A stretch of 64,000 nt of DNA from Acinetobacter calcoaceticus (GTDB taxonomy: Bacteria > Pseudomonadota > Gammaproteobacteria > Pseudomonadales > Moraxellaceae), in the NCBI RefSeq assembly GCF_900520355.1, contig NZ_LS999521.1, positions 806,001 to 870,000 of the forward strand. The letters run 5' to 3'. Positions 22,801 through 37,800 of the stretch are shown here, one piece after another (position 1 is the stretch's first letter; each line of letters begins with the position of its first letter). Under the pieces are notes generated by a model. It was not told the DNA's origin, did not search any database, and worked only from the letters and a program-made list of their open reading frames with translations. A program made the translations under genes and the position numbers.

Positions 22801-25800
22801 ACCTGTGGTTGCGCTTGATGACGTGTTGACTAACGACAGCACACCAGCACTCACTGGTACAGTCAATGATCCAACAGCAACTGTGGTGGTGAATGTGGAT
22901 GGCACTGACTATCCGGCAGTAAACAATGGCGATGGCACCTGGACACTTGCAGACAATAGCTTGCCTGCACTGACTGATGGTCCACACACCATTACCGTGA
23001 CGGCAACTGACCCTGCAGGCAATGCAGGAACAGATACGGCAGTGGTGACGATTGATACCACCGCACCAAATGCACCGGTACTTGATCCAATCAATGCAAC
23101 CGATCCAGTCAGCGGTACAGCAGAAGCGGGATCAACCGTGACTGTGACCTATCCTGATGGCAGCACTGCAACTGTAGTGGCAGGCACAGACGGAACATGG
23201 TCAGTACCAAACCCGGGTAACCTGGTGGATGGTGATACTGTTACAGCAACAGCGACTGACCCTGCAGGCAATACTTCATTGCCAGGCACAGGTACCGTCT
23301 CTGCCGACATCACGGCACCTGTGGTTGCGCTTGATGACGTGTTGACTAACGACAGCACACCAGCACTCACTGGTACAGTCAATGATCCAACAGCAACTGT
23401 GGTGGTGAATGTGGATGGCACTGACTATCCGGCAGTAAACAATGGCGATGGCACCTGGACACTTGCAGACAATAGCTTGCCTGCACTAACAGACGGTCCA
23501 CACACCATTACCGTGACGGCAACTGACCCTGCAGGCAATGCAGGAACAGATACGGCAGTGGTGACGATTGATACCACCGCACCAAATGCACCGGTACTTG
23601 ATCCAATCAATGCAACAGATCCAGTCAGCGGTACAGCAGAAGCGGGATCAACCGTAACTGTGACCTATCCTGATGGCAGCACTGCAACTGTAGTGGCAGG
23701 CACAGACGGAACATGGTCAGTACCAAACCCGGGTAACCTGGTGGATGGCGATACTGTTACAGCAACAGCGACTGACCCTGCAGGCAATACTTCATTGCCA
23801 GCTACAGGTACCGTCTCTGCCGACATCACGGCACCTGTGGTTGCGCTTGATGACGTGTTGACTAACGACAGCACACCAGCACTCACTGGTACAGTCAATG
23901 ATCCAACAGCAACTGTGGTGGTGAATGTGGATGGCACTGACTATCCGGCAGTAAACAATGGCGATGGCACCTGGACACTTGCAGACAATAGCTTGCCTGC
24001 ACTAACAGACGGTCCACACACCATTACCGTGACGGCAACTGACCCTGCAGGCAATGCAGGAACAGATACGGCAGTGGTGACGATTGATACCACCGCACCA
24101 AATGCACCGGTACTTGATCCAATCAATGCAACAGATCCAGTCAGCGGTACAGCAGAAGCGGGTTCAACCGTGACTGTGACCTATCCTGATGGCAGCACTG
24201 CAACTGTAGTGGCAGGCACAGACGGAACATGGTCAGTACCAAACCCGGGTAACCTGGTGGATGGTGATACTGTTACAGCAACAGCGACTGACCCAGCAGG
24301 CAATACTTCATTGCCAGGCACCGGTACAGTCTCTGCCGACATTACAGCACCTGTGGTTGCGCTTGATGATGTACTCACCAACGACAGCACACCTGCGCTT
24401 ACCGGTACAGTCAATGATCCAACAGCAACTGTGGTGGTGAATGTGGATGGTGTTGACTACCCGGCGACGAACAATGGCGATGGCACCTGGACGCTTGCAG
24501 ACAATAGCTTGCCTGCACTAACAGACGGTCCACACACCATTACCGTGACGGCAACTGACCCTGCAGGCAATGCAGGAACAGATACGGCAGTGGTGACGAT
24601 TGATACCACCGCACCAAATGCACCGGTACTTGATCCAATCAATGCAACCGATCCAGTCAGCGGTACAGCAGAAGCGGGATCAACCGTAACTGTGACCTAT
24701 CCTGATGGCACGACTGCAACTGTAGTGGCAGGCACAGACGGAACATGGTCAGTACCAAACCCGGGTAACCTGGTGGATGGTGATACTGTTACAGCAACAG
24801 CGACTGACCCTGCAGGCAATACTTCATTGCCAGGCACCGGTACAGTCTCTGCCGACATCACGGCACCTGTGGTTGCGCTTGATGACGTGTTGACTAACGA
24901 CAGCACACCAGCACTCACTGGTACAGTCAATGATCCAACAGCAACTGTGGTGGTGAATGTGGATGGCACTGACTATCCGGCAGTAAACAATGGCGATGGC
25001 ACCTGGACACTTGCAGACAATAGCTTGCCTGCACTGACTGATGGTCCACACACCATTACCGTGACGGCAACTGACCCTGCAGGCAATGCAGGAACAGATA
25101 CGGCAGTGGTGACGATTGATACCACCGCACCAAATGCACCGGTACTTGATCCAATCAATGCAACAGATCCAGTCAGCGGTACAGCAGAAGCGGGGTCAAC
25201 CGTGACTGTGACCTATCCTGATGGCAGCACTGCAACTGTAGTGGCAGGCACAGACGGAACATGGTCAGTACCAAACCCGGGTAACCTGGTGGATGGTGAT
25301 ACTGTTACAGCAACAGCGACTGACCCTGCAGGCAATACTTCATTGCCAGGCACCGGTACAGTTTCTGCCGACATTACAGCACCTGTGGTGGCACTGGATG
25401 ATGTACTCACCAACGACAGCACACCTGCGCTTACCGGTACAGTCAATGATCCAACAGCAACTGTGGTTGTGAATGTGGATGGTGTTGACTACCCGGCGAC
25501 GAACAATGGCGATGGCACCTGGACGCTTGCAGACAATAGCTTGCCTGCACTAACCGATGGTCCACACACCATTACCGTGACGGCAACTGACCCTGCAGGC
25601 AATGCAGGAACAGATACTGCAGTGGTGACGATTGATACCACCGCACCAAATGCACCGGTACTTGATCCAATCAATGCAACCGATCCAGTCAGCGGTACAG
25701 CAGAAGCGGGATCAACCGTGACTGTGACCTATCCTGATGGCAGCACTGCAACAGTTGTGGCAGGCACAGACGGAACATGGTCAGTACCAAACCCGGGTAA

Positions 25801-28800
25801 CCTGGTGGATGGTGATACTGTTACAGCAACAGCGACTGACCCTGCAGGCAATACTTCATTGCCAGGCACCGGTACAGTTTCTGCCGACATCACAGCACCT
25901 GTGGTTGCGCTTGATGATGTACTCACCAACGACAGCACACCTGCGCTTACCGGTACAGTCAATGATCCAACAGCAACTGTGGTTGTGAATGTGGATGGTG
26001 TTGATTACCCGGCGACGAACAATGGCGATGGTACCTGGACGCTTGCAGACAATAGCTTGCCTGCACTAACAGACGGTCCACACACGATTACCGTGACGGC
26101 AACTGACCCTGCAGGCAATGCAGGAACAGATACGGCAGTGGTGACGATTGATACCACAGCACCAAATGCACCGGTACTTGATCCAATCAATGCAACTGAC
26201 CCGGTGAGCGGTACAGCAGAACCTGGTTCAACCGTGACTGTCAGCTTCCCTGACGGTACCACTGCAACTGTAGTGGCAGGCACAGACGGAACATGGTCAG
26301 TACCAAACCCGGGTAACCTGGTGGATGGTGATACTGTTACAGCAACAGCGACTGACCCTGCAGGCAATACTTCATTGCCAGGCACCGGTACAGTTTCTGC
26401 CGACATCACAGCACCTGTGGTTGCGCTTGATGATGTACTCACCAACGACAGCACACCTGCGCTTACCGGTACAGTCAATGATCCAACAGCAACTGTGGTT
26501 GTGAATGTGGATGGTGTTGATTACCCGGCGACGAACAATGGCGATGGTACCTGGACGCTTGCAGACAATAGCTTGCCTGCACTAACAGACGGTCCACACA
26601 CGATTACCGTGACGGCAACTGACCCTGCAGGCAATGCAGGAACAGATACGGCAGTGGTGACCATTGATACCACAGCACCAAATGCACCGGTACTTGATCC
26701 AATCAATGCAACTGACCCGGTGAGCGGTACAGCAGAACCTGGTTCAACCGTGACTGTCAGCTTCCCTGACGGTACCACTGCAACTGTAGTGGCAGGCACA
26801 GACGGAACATGGTCAGTACCAAACCCGGGTAACCTGGTGGATGGTGATACTGTTACAGCAACAGCGACTGACCCTGCAGGCAATACTTCATTGCCAGGCA
26901 CCGGTACAGTCTCTGCCGACATCACAGCACCTGTGGTTGCGCTGGATGATGTACTCACCAACGACAGCACCCCAGCGCTTACCGGTACAGTCAATGATCC
27001 AACAGCAACTGTGGTGGTGAATGTGGATGGTGTTGACTACCCGGCGACGAACAATGGCGATGGTACCTGGACGCTTGCAGACAATAGCTTGCCTGCACTA
27101 ACCGATGGTCCACACACCATTACCGTGACGGCAACTGACCCTGCAGGCAATGCAGGAACAGATACTGCAGTGGTGACGATTGATACCACCGCACCAAATG
27201 CACCGGTACTTGATCCAATCAATGCAACCGATCCAGTCAGCGGTACAGCAGAAGCGGGATCAACCGTAACTGTGACCTATCCTGATGGCAGCACTGCAAC
27301 TGTAGTGGCAGGCACAGACGGAACATGGTCAGTACCAAACCCGGGTAACCTGGTGGATGGCGATACTGTTACAGCAACAGCGACTGACCCTGCAGGCAAT
27401 ACTTCATTGCCAGGTACAGGTACAGTTTCTGCCGACATCACAGCACCTGTGGTGGCACTCGATGATGTACTCACCAACGACAGCACCCCTGCGCTTACCG
27501 GTACAGTCAATGATCCAGCAGCAACTGTGGTTGTGAATGTGGATGGTGTTGATTACCCGGCGACGAACAATGGCGATGGCACCTGGACGCTTGCAGACAA
27601 TAGCTTGCCTGCACTGACTGACGGTCCACACACCATTACCGTGACGGCAACTGACCCTGCAGGCAATGCAGGAACAGATACTGCAGTGGTGACGATTGAT
27701 ATCACCGCACCAAATGCACCGGTACTTGATCCAATCAATGCAACAGATCCAGTCAGCGGTACAGCAGAAGCGGGATCAACCGTGACTGTGACCTATCCTG
27801 ATGGCAGCACTGCAACTGTAGTGGCAGGCACAGACGGAACATGGTCAGTACCAAACCCGGGTAACCTGGTGGATGGTGATACTGTTACAGCAACAGCGAC
27901 TGACCCAGCAGGCAATACTTCATTGCCAGGCACCGGTACAGTCTCTGCCGACATTACAGCACCTGTGGTTGCGCTTGATGATGTACTCACCAACGACAGC
28001 ACACCTGCGCTTACCGGTACAGTCAATGATCCAACAGCAACTGTGGTGGTGAATGTGGATGGTGTTGACTACCCGGCGACGAACAATGGCGATGGCACCT
28101 GGACGCTTGCAGACAATAGCTTGCCTGCACTAACAGACGGTCCACACACCATTACCGTGACGGCAACTGACCCTGCAGGCAATGCAGGAACAGATACTGC
28201 AGTGGTGACGATTGATACCACCGCACCAAATGCACCGGTACTTGATCCAATCAATGCAACAGATCCAGTCAGCGGTACAGCAGAAGCGGGATCAACCGTA
28301 ACTGTGACCTATCCTGATGGCAGCACTGCAACTGTAGTGGCAGGCACAGACGGAACATGGTCAGTACCAAACCCGGGTAACCTGGTGGATGGCGATACTG
28401 TTACAGCAACAGCGACTGACCCTGCAGGCAATACTTCATTGCCAGCTACAGGTACAGTCTCTGCAGACATCACAGCGCCAGTGGTTGCGCTGGATGATGT
28501 ACTCACTAACGACAGCACACCAGCACTCACCGGTACAGTGAACGATCCGGCAGCAACTGTGGTGGTGAATGTGGATGGTGTTGACTATCCGGCGACGAAC
28601 AATGGTGACGGCACCTGGACGCTTGCAGACAATACACTGCCTGCGTTAACTGACGGTCCACACACCATTACCGTGACGGCAACTGACCCTGCAGGCAATG
28701 CAGGAACAGATACTGCAGTGGTGACGATTGATACTAGTGTTCCAGTTGTATCTTTAGATGATGTGACTACCAACGACACCACTCCAGCTTTAACAGGAGC

Positions 28801-31800
28801 AGTCAACGACCCAACAGCAACAATAGTTGTGAATGTTGATGGCACTGACTATCCGGCAGTGAACAATGGTGACGGTACTTGGACACTTGCAGATAATACA
28901 TTGCCTGCATTAACAGATGGTCCACATACAGTCACCGTAACTGCGACAGATCCAGCTGGAAATATTGCAACTGATACTGCAACACTCACTATTGATACTG
29001 TACCGGCAGACCTGATCGGTGCGATCACGATCCCTGAAGACTTAAATGGCGACGGCATCCTGAATGCAGACGAACTCGGCACAGATGGCAGCTTCAATGC
29101 ACAAGTGGCATTGGGACCAGATGCAACCGATGGCACAGTCGTGAATGTGAACGGTACTAACTACACCGTGACTGCAGCTGATATTACCAACGGCTTTATC
29201 ACCGCAGCGATTGCTGTGACAGGCGAAGGCCCAGTCGCGATCCATGCCGAGGCAGTAGATGCACAAGGTAACGTGGATGTTGCAGATGCAGACGTCACAG
29301 TCACTGTAGATACCTTACCTGCAGACCTGATCGGCGCGATCACGATCCCTGAAGACTTAAATGGCGACGGTATCCTGAATGCAGACGAGCTAGGTACAGA
29401 CGGCAGCTTCAATGCACAAGTGGCATTGGGAGCAGATGCAATCGACGGCACAGTCGTGAATGTTAACGGTACCAACTACACCGTGACAGCAGCTGACCTG
29501 ACTAACGGCTTCATCACCGCAGCGATTGCTGTGACAGGCGAAGGCCCAGTCGCGATCCATGCAGAAGCAGTTGATCCACAAGGTAACGTGGATGTTGCAG
29601 ATGCAGACGTCACAATCACTGTAGATACCTTACCGGCAGACCTGATCGGTGCGATCACGATCCCTGAAGACTTAAATGGCGACGGTATCCTGAATGCAGA
29701 CGAGCTCGGTACAGACGGCAGCTTCAATGCACAAGTGGCATTGGGTGCAGATGCAATCGATGGCACAGTCGTGAATGTGAACGGTACTAACTACACCGTG
29801 ACAGCAGCTGATATTACCAACGGCTTCATCACCGCAGCGATTGCTGTGACAGGCGAAGGCCCAGTCGCGATCCATGCAGAAGCAGTTGATCCACAAGGTA
29901 ACGTGGATGTTGCAGATGCAGACGTGACAGTCACTGTAGATACCTTACCTGCAGACCTGATCGGTGCGATCACGATCCCTGAAGACTTAAATGGCGACGG
30001 TATCCTGAATGCAGACGAGCTCGGTACAGACGGCAGCTTCAATGCACAAGTGGCATTGGGAGCAGATGCAATCGATGGCACAGTCGTGAATGTGAACGGT
30101 ACTAACTACACCGTGACAGCAGCTGATATTACCAACGGCTTCATCACCGCAGCGATTGCTGTGACAGGCGAAGGCCCAGTCGCGATCCATGCAGAAGCAG
30201 TTGATCCACAAGGTAACGTCGATGTTGCAGATGCAGACGTGACAGTCACTGTAGATACCTTACCTGCAGACCTGATCGGTGCGATCACGATCCCTGAAGA
30301 CTTAAATGGCGACGGTATCCTGAATGCAGACGAGCTCGGTACAGATGGCAGCTTCAATGCACAAGTGGCGTTGGGACCAGATGCAATCGATGGCACAGTC
30401 GTGAATGTGAACGGTACTAACTACACCGTAACAGCAGCTGACCTGACTAACGGCTTTATCACCGCAGCGATTGCTGTGACAGGCGAAGGCCCAGTCGCGA
30501 TCCATGCCGAGGCAGTTGATGCACAAGGTAACGTGGATGTTGCAGATGCAGACGTGACAGTAACGGTTGATACCTTACCGGCAGACCTGATCGGTGCGAT
30601 CACGATCCCTGAAGACTTAAATGGCGACGGTATCCTGAATGCAGACGAGCTCGGTACAGATGGCAGCTTCAATGCACAAGTGGCGTTGGGTGCAGATGCA
30701 ATCGATGGCACAGTCGTGAATGTCAATGGTGTGAACTACACCGTGACTGCAGCTGACCTGACTAACGGCTTTATCACCGCAGCGATTGCTGTGACAGGCG
30801 AAGGCCCAGTCGCGATCCATGCCGAGGCAGTTGATCCACAAGGTAACGTGGATGTTGCAGATGCAGACGTGACAGTCACTGTAGATACCTTACCTGCAGA
30901 CCTGATCGGTGCGATCACGATCCCTGAAGACTTAAATGGCGACGGTATCCTGAATGCAGACGAGTTAGGCACAGATGGCAGCTTCAATGCACAAGTGGCG
31001 TTGGGAGCAGATGCAATCGATGGCACAGTCGTGAATGTCAATGGTGTGAACTACACCGTAACAGCAGCTGACCTGACTAACGGCTTTATCACCGCAGCGA
31101 TTGCTGTGACAGGCGAAGGCCCAGTCGCGATCCATGCAGAAGCAGTCGATCCACAAGGTAACGTCGATGTTGCAGATGCAGACGTGACAGTAACGGTTGA
31201 TACCTTACCTGCAGACCTGATCGGTGCGATCACGATCCCTGAAGACTTAAATGGCGACGGTATCCTGAATGCAGACGAGCTCGGTACAGACGGCAGCTTC
31301 AATGCACAAGTGGCGTTGGGAGCAGATGCAATCGATGGCACAGTGGTCAATGTTAACGGTACCAACTACACCGTAACAGCAGCTGACCTGACCAACGGCT
31401 TTATCACCGCAGCGATTGCTGTGACAGGCGAAGGCCCAGTCGCGATCCATGCCGAGGCAGTTGATGCGCAAGGTAACGTCGATGTTGCAGATGCAGACGT
31501 CACAGTAACGGTTGATACCTTACCGGCAGACCTGATCGGTGCGATCACGATCCCTGAAGACTTAAATGGCGACGGTATCCTGAATGCAGACGAGCTCGGT
31601 ACAGATGGCAGCTTCAATGCACAAGTGGCGTTGGGTGCAGATGCAATCGATGGCACAGTCGTGAATGTCAATGGTGTGAACTACACCGTAACAGCAGCTG
31701 ACCTGACCAACGGCTTCATCACCGCAGCGATTGCTGTGACAGGCGAAGGCCCAGTCGCGATCCATGCCGAGGCAGTTGATGCGCAAGGTAACGTCGATGT

Positions 31801-34800
31801 TGCAGATGCAGACGTCACAGTAACGGTTGATACCTTACCGGCAGACCTGATCGGTGCGATCACGATCCCTGAAGACTTAAATGGCGACGGTATCCTGAAT
31901 GCAGACGAGCTCGGTACAGATGGCAGCTTCAATGCACAAGTGGCGTTGGGTGCAGATGCAATCGATGGCACAGTCGTGAATGTGAACGGAACCAGCTACA
32001 CCGTGACAGCAGCTGATATTACCAACGGCTTTATCACCGCAGCGATTGCTGTCACAGGCGAAGGCCCTGTGGCAATCCATGCAGAAGCAGTTGATCCACA
32101 AGGTAACGTGGATGTTGCAGATGCAGACGTCACAGTAACGGTTGATACCTTACCTGCAGACCTGATCGGTGCGATCACGATCCCTGAAGACTTAAATGGC
32201 GACGGTATCCTGAATGCAGACGAGCTCGGTACAGATGGCAGCTTCAATGCACAAGTGGCATTGGGAGCAGATGCAATCGATGGCACAGTGGTCAATGTTA
32301 ACGGTACTAACTACACCGTGACAGCAGCTGATATTACCAACGGCTTCATCACCGCAGCGATTGCTGTGACAGGCGAAGGCCCAGTCGCGATCCATGCAGA
32401 AGCAGTTGATCCACAAGGTAACGTCGATGTTGCAGATGCAGACGTCACAGTAACGGTTGATACCTTACCGGCAGACCTGATCGGTGCGATCACGATCCCT
32501 GAAGACTTAAATGGCGACGGTATCCTGAATGCAGACGAACTCGGCACAGATGGCAGCTTCAATGCACAAGTGGCGTTGGGTGCAGATGCAATCGATGGCA
32601 CAGTGGTCAATGTTAACGGTACTAACTACACCGTGACTGCAGCTGATATTACCAACGGCTTCATCACCGCAGCGATTGCTGTGACAGGCGAAGGCCCTGT
32701 GGCGATCCATGCAGAAGCAGTCGATCCACAAGGTAACGTCGATGTTGCAGATGCAGACGTGACAGTAACGGTTGATACCTTACCGGCAGACCTGATCGGT
32801 GCGATCACGATCCCTGAAGACTTAAATGGCGACGGCATCCTGAATGCAGACGAGCTAGGCACAGATGGCAGCTTCAATGCACAAGTGGCATTGGGTGCAG
32901 ATGCAATCGATGGCACAGTGGTCAATGTGAACGGAACCAGCTACACCGTGACAGCAGCTGATATTACCAACGGCTTTATCACCGCAGCGATTGCTGTCAC
33001 AGGCGAAGGCCCTGTGGCGATCCATGCAGAAGCAGTCGATCCACAAGGTAACGTCGATGTTGCAGATGCAGACGTGACAGTAACGGTTGATACCTTACCG
33101 GCAGACCTGATCGGTGCGATCACGATCCCTGAAGACTTAAATGGCGACGGCATCCTGAATGCAGACGAGCTAGGCACAGATGGCAGCTTCAATGCACAAG
33201 TGGCATTGGGTGCAGATGCAATCGATGGCACAGTCGTGAATGTGAACGGAACCAGCTACACCGTGACAGCAGCTGATATTACCAACGGCTTTATCACCGC
33301 AGCGATTGCTGTCACAGGCGAAGGCCCTGTGGCAATCCATGCAGAAGCAGTAGATGCACAAGGTAACGTGGATGTTGCAGATGCAGACGTCACAGTCACT
33401 GTAGATACCTTACCTGCAGACCTGATCGGCGCGATCACGATCCCTGAAGACTTAAATGGCGACGGTATCCTGAATGCAGACGAGCTCGGTACAGACGGCA
33501 GCTTCAATGCACAAGTGGCGTTGGGAGCAGATGCAATCGATGGCACAGTCGTGAATGTTAACGGCACTAACTACACCGTGACAGCAGCTGACCTGACCAA
33601 CGGCTTTATCACCGCAGCGATTGCTGTGACAGGCGAAGGCCCAGTCGCGATCCATGCAGAAGCAGTTGATCCACAAGGTAACGTGGATGTTGCAGATGCA
33701 GACGTGACAGTAACGGTTGATACCTTACCTGCAGACCTGATCGGCGCGATCACGATCCCTGAAGACTTAAATGGCGACGGTATCTTAAATGCAGACGAAC
33801 TCGGCACAGATGGCAGCTTCAATGCACAAGTGGCATTGGGACCGGATGCAATCGATGGCACAGTCGTGAATGTTAACGGCACTAACTACACCGTAACAGC
33901 AGCTGACCTGACCAACGGCTTCATCACCGCAGCGATTGCTGTGACAGGCGAAGGCCCTGTCGCGATCCATGCAGAAGCAGTTGATCCACAAGGTAACGTC
34001 GATGTTGCAGATGCAGACGTGACAGTAACGGTTGATACCTTACCTGCTGACCTGATCGGTGCGATCACGATCCCTGAAGACTTAAATGGCGACGGCATCC
34101 TGAATGCAGACGAGCTCGGCACAGATGGCAGCTTCAATGCACAAGTGGCATTGGGACCGGATGCAATCGATGGCACAGTAGTCAATGTTAACGGCACTAA
34201 CTACACCGTAACAGCAGCTGACCTGACCAACGGCTTCATCACCGCAGCGATTGCTGTGACAGGCGAAGGCCCTGTCGCGATCCATGCAGAAGCAGTAGAT
34301 GCGCAAGGTAACGTCGATGTTGCAGATGCAGACGTGACAGTCACGGTTGATACCTTACCTGCAGACCTGATCGGCGCGATCACGATCCCTGAAGACTTAA
34401 ATGGCGACGGTATCCTGAATGCAGACGAGCTAGGCACAGATGGCAGCTTCAATGCACAAGTGGCGTTGGGACCGGATGCAATCGATGGCACAGTAGTGAA
34501 TGTTAACGGCACTAACTACACCGTAACAGCAGCTGATATTACCAACGGCTTTATCACCGCAGCGATTGCTGTGACAGGCGAAGGCCCTGTCGCGATCCAT
34601 GCCGAGGCAGTAGATGCGCAAGGTAACGTGGATGTTGCAGATGCAGACGTCACAGTCACTGTAGATACCTTACCTGCAGACCTGATCGGTGCGATCACGA
34701 TCCCTGAAGACTTAAATGGCGACGGTATCTTAAATGCAGACGAACTAGGCACAGATGGCAGCTTCAATGCACAAGTGGCATTGGGACCGGATGCAATCGA

Positions 34801-37800
34801 TGGCACAGTGGTCAATGTTAACGGCACTAACTACACCGTAACAGCAGCTGACCTGACCAACGGCTTTATCACCGCAGCGATTGCTGTGACAGGCGAAGGC
34901 CCAGTCGCGATCCATGCCGAGGCAGTAGATGCGCAAGGTAACGTCGATGTTGCAGATGCAGACGTCACAGTCACTGTAGATACCTTACCTGCAGACCTGA
35001 TCGGTGCGATCACGATCCCTGAAGACTTAAATGGCGACGGTATCCTGAATGCAGACGAGTTAGGCACAGATGGCAGCTTCAATGCACAAGTGGCATTGGG
35101 ACCGGATGCAATCGATGGCACAGTGGTCAATGTTAACGGTACCAACTACACCGTAACAGCAGCTGACCTGACCAACGGCTTTATCACCGCAGCGATTGCT
35201 GTGACAGGCGAAGGCCCAGTCGCGATCCATGCCGAGGCAGTAGATGCGCAAGGTAACGTCGATGTTGCAGATGCAGACGTCACAGTCACTGTAGATACCT
35301 TACCTGCAGACCTGATCGGTGCGATCACGATCCCTGAAGACTTAAATGGCGACGGTATCTTAAACGCTGCGGAACTTGGTACAGACGGTACTTTCAATGC
35401 ACAAGTGGCATTAGGACCGGATGCAATCGATGGCACAGTGGTCAATGTTAACGGTACCAACTACACCGTGACTGCAGCTGACCTTACAAATGGCTTTATC
35501 ACAGCAACTCTTGCGGCAACAGCGGCAGATCCTGTGACTGGTCAGATTGTGATTCACGCTGAGGCTGTAGATGCGCAAGGTAACGTAGATGTTGCAGATG
35601 CAGACGTGACCTTAACCATCGACACAACTCCACAAGACCTGATTACAGCAATTACGGTTCCTGAAGACTTAAATGGCGACGGTATCTTAAACGCTGCGGA
35701 ACTTGGTACAGACGGTACTTTCAATGCACAAGTGGCATTAGGACCGGATGCAATTGATGGCACAGTGGTCAATGTTAACGGTACCAACTACACCGTGACT
35801 GCAGCTGACCTTACAAATGGCTTTATCACAGCAACTCTTGCGGCAACAGCGGCAGATCCTGTGACTGGTCAGATTGTGATTCACGCTGAGGCTGTAGATG
35901 CGCAAGGTAACGTAGATGTTGCAGATGCAGACGTCACAGTCACGGTTGATACCTTACCTGCAGACCTGATCGGTGCGATCACGATCCCTGAAGACTTAAA
36001 TGGCGACGGTATCCTGAATGCAGACGAGTTAGGCACAGATGGCAGCTTCAATGCACAAGTGGCGTTGGGACCGGATGCAATCGATGGCACAGTGGTCAAT
36101 GTTAACGGTACCAACTACACCGTAACAGCAGCTGACCTGACCAACGGCTTTATCACCGCAGCGATTGCTGTGACAGGCGAAGGCCCAGTCGCGATCCATG
36201 CCGAGGCAGTAGATGCGCAAGGTAACGTAGATGTTGCAGATGCAGACGTAACCTTAACCATCGACACAACTCCACAAGACCTGATTACAGCAATTACGGT
36301 TCCTGAAGACTTAAATGGCGACGGTATCTTAAACGCTGCGGAACTTGGTACAGACGGTACTTTCAATGCACAAGTGGCATTGGGACCGGATGCAATTGAT
36401 GGCACAGTGGTCAATGTTAACGGTACCAACTACACCGTGACTGCAGCTGACCTTACAAATGGCTTTATCACAGCAAATCTTGCGGCAACAGCGGCAGATC
36501 CTGTGACTGGTCAGATTGTGATTCACGCTGAGGCTGTAGATGCGCAAGGTAACGTAGATGTTGCAGATGCAGACGTGACCTTAACCATCGACACAACTCC
36601 ACAAGACCTGATTACAGCAATTACGGTTCCTGAAGACTTAAATGGCGACGGTATCTTAAACGCTGCGGAACTTGGTACAGACGGTACTTTCAATGCACAA
36701 GTGGCATTGGGACCAGATGCAATTGATGGCACAGTGGTCAATGTTAACGGTACCAACTACACCGTGACTGCAGCTGACCTTACAAATGGCTTTATCACAG
36801 CAACTCTTGCGGCAACAGCGGCAGATCCTGTGACTGGTCAGATTGTGATTCACGCTGAGGCTGTAGATGCACAAGGTAACGTAGATGTTGCAGATGCAGA
36901 CGTGACCTTAACCATCGACACAACTCCACAAGACCTGATTACAGCAATTACGGTTCCTGAAGACTTAAATGGCGACGGTATCTTAAACGCTGCGGAACTT
37001 GGTACAGACGGTACTTTCAATGCACAAGTGGCATTAGGACCAGATGCAATCGATGGCACAGTGGTCAATGTTAACGGTACCAACTACACCGTGACTGCAG
37101 CTGACCTTACAAATGGCTTTATCACAGCAACTCTTGCGGCAACAGCGGCAGATCCTGTGACTGGTCAGATTGTGATTCACGCTGAGGCTGTAGATGCGCA
37201 AGGTAACGTAGATGTTGCAGATGCAGACGTAACCTTAACCATCGACACAACTCCACAAGACCTGATTACAGCAATTACGGTTCCTGAAGACTTAAATGGC
37301 GACGGTATCTTAAACGCTGCGGAACTTGGTACAGACGGTACTTTCAATGCACAAGTGGCATTGGGACCGGATGCAATTGATGGCACAGTGGTCAATGTTA
37401 ACGGTACCAACTACACCGTGACTGCAGCTGACCTTACAAATGGCTTTATCACAGCAAATCTTGCGGCAACAGCGGCAGATCCTGTGACTGGTCAGATTGT
37501 GATTCACGCTGAGGCTGTAGATGCGCAAGGTAACGTAGATGTTGCAGATGCAGACGTGACCTTAACCATCGACACAACTCCACAAGACCTGATTACAGCA
37601 ATTACGGTTCCTGAAGACTTAAATGGCGACGGTATCTTAAACGCTGCGGAACTTGGTACAGACGGTACTTTCAATGCACAAGTGGCATTAGGACCGGATG
37701 CAATTGATGGCACAGTGGTCAATGTTAACGGTACCAACTACACCGTGACTGCAGCTGACCTTACAAATGGCTTTATCACAGCAACTCTTGCGGCAACAGC

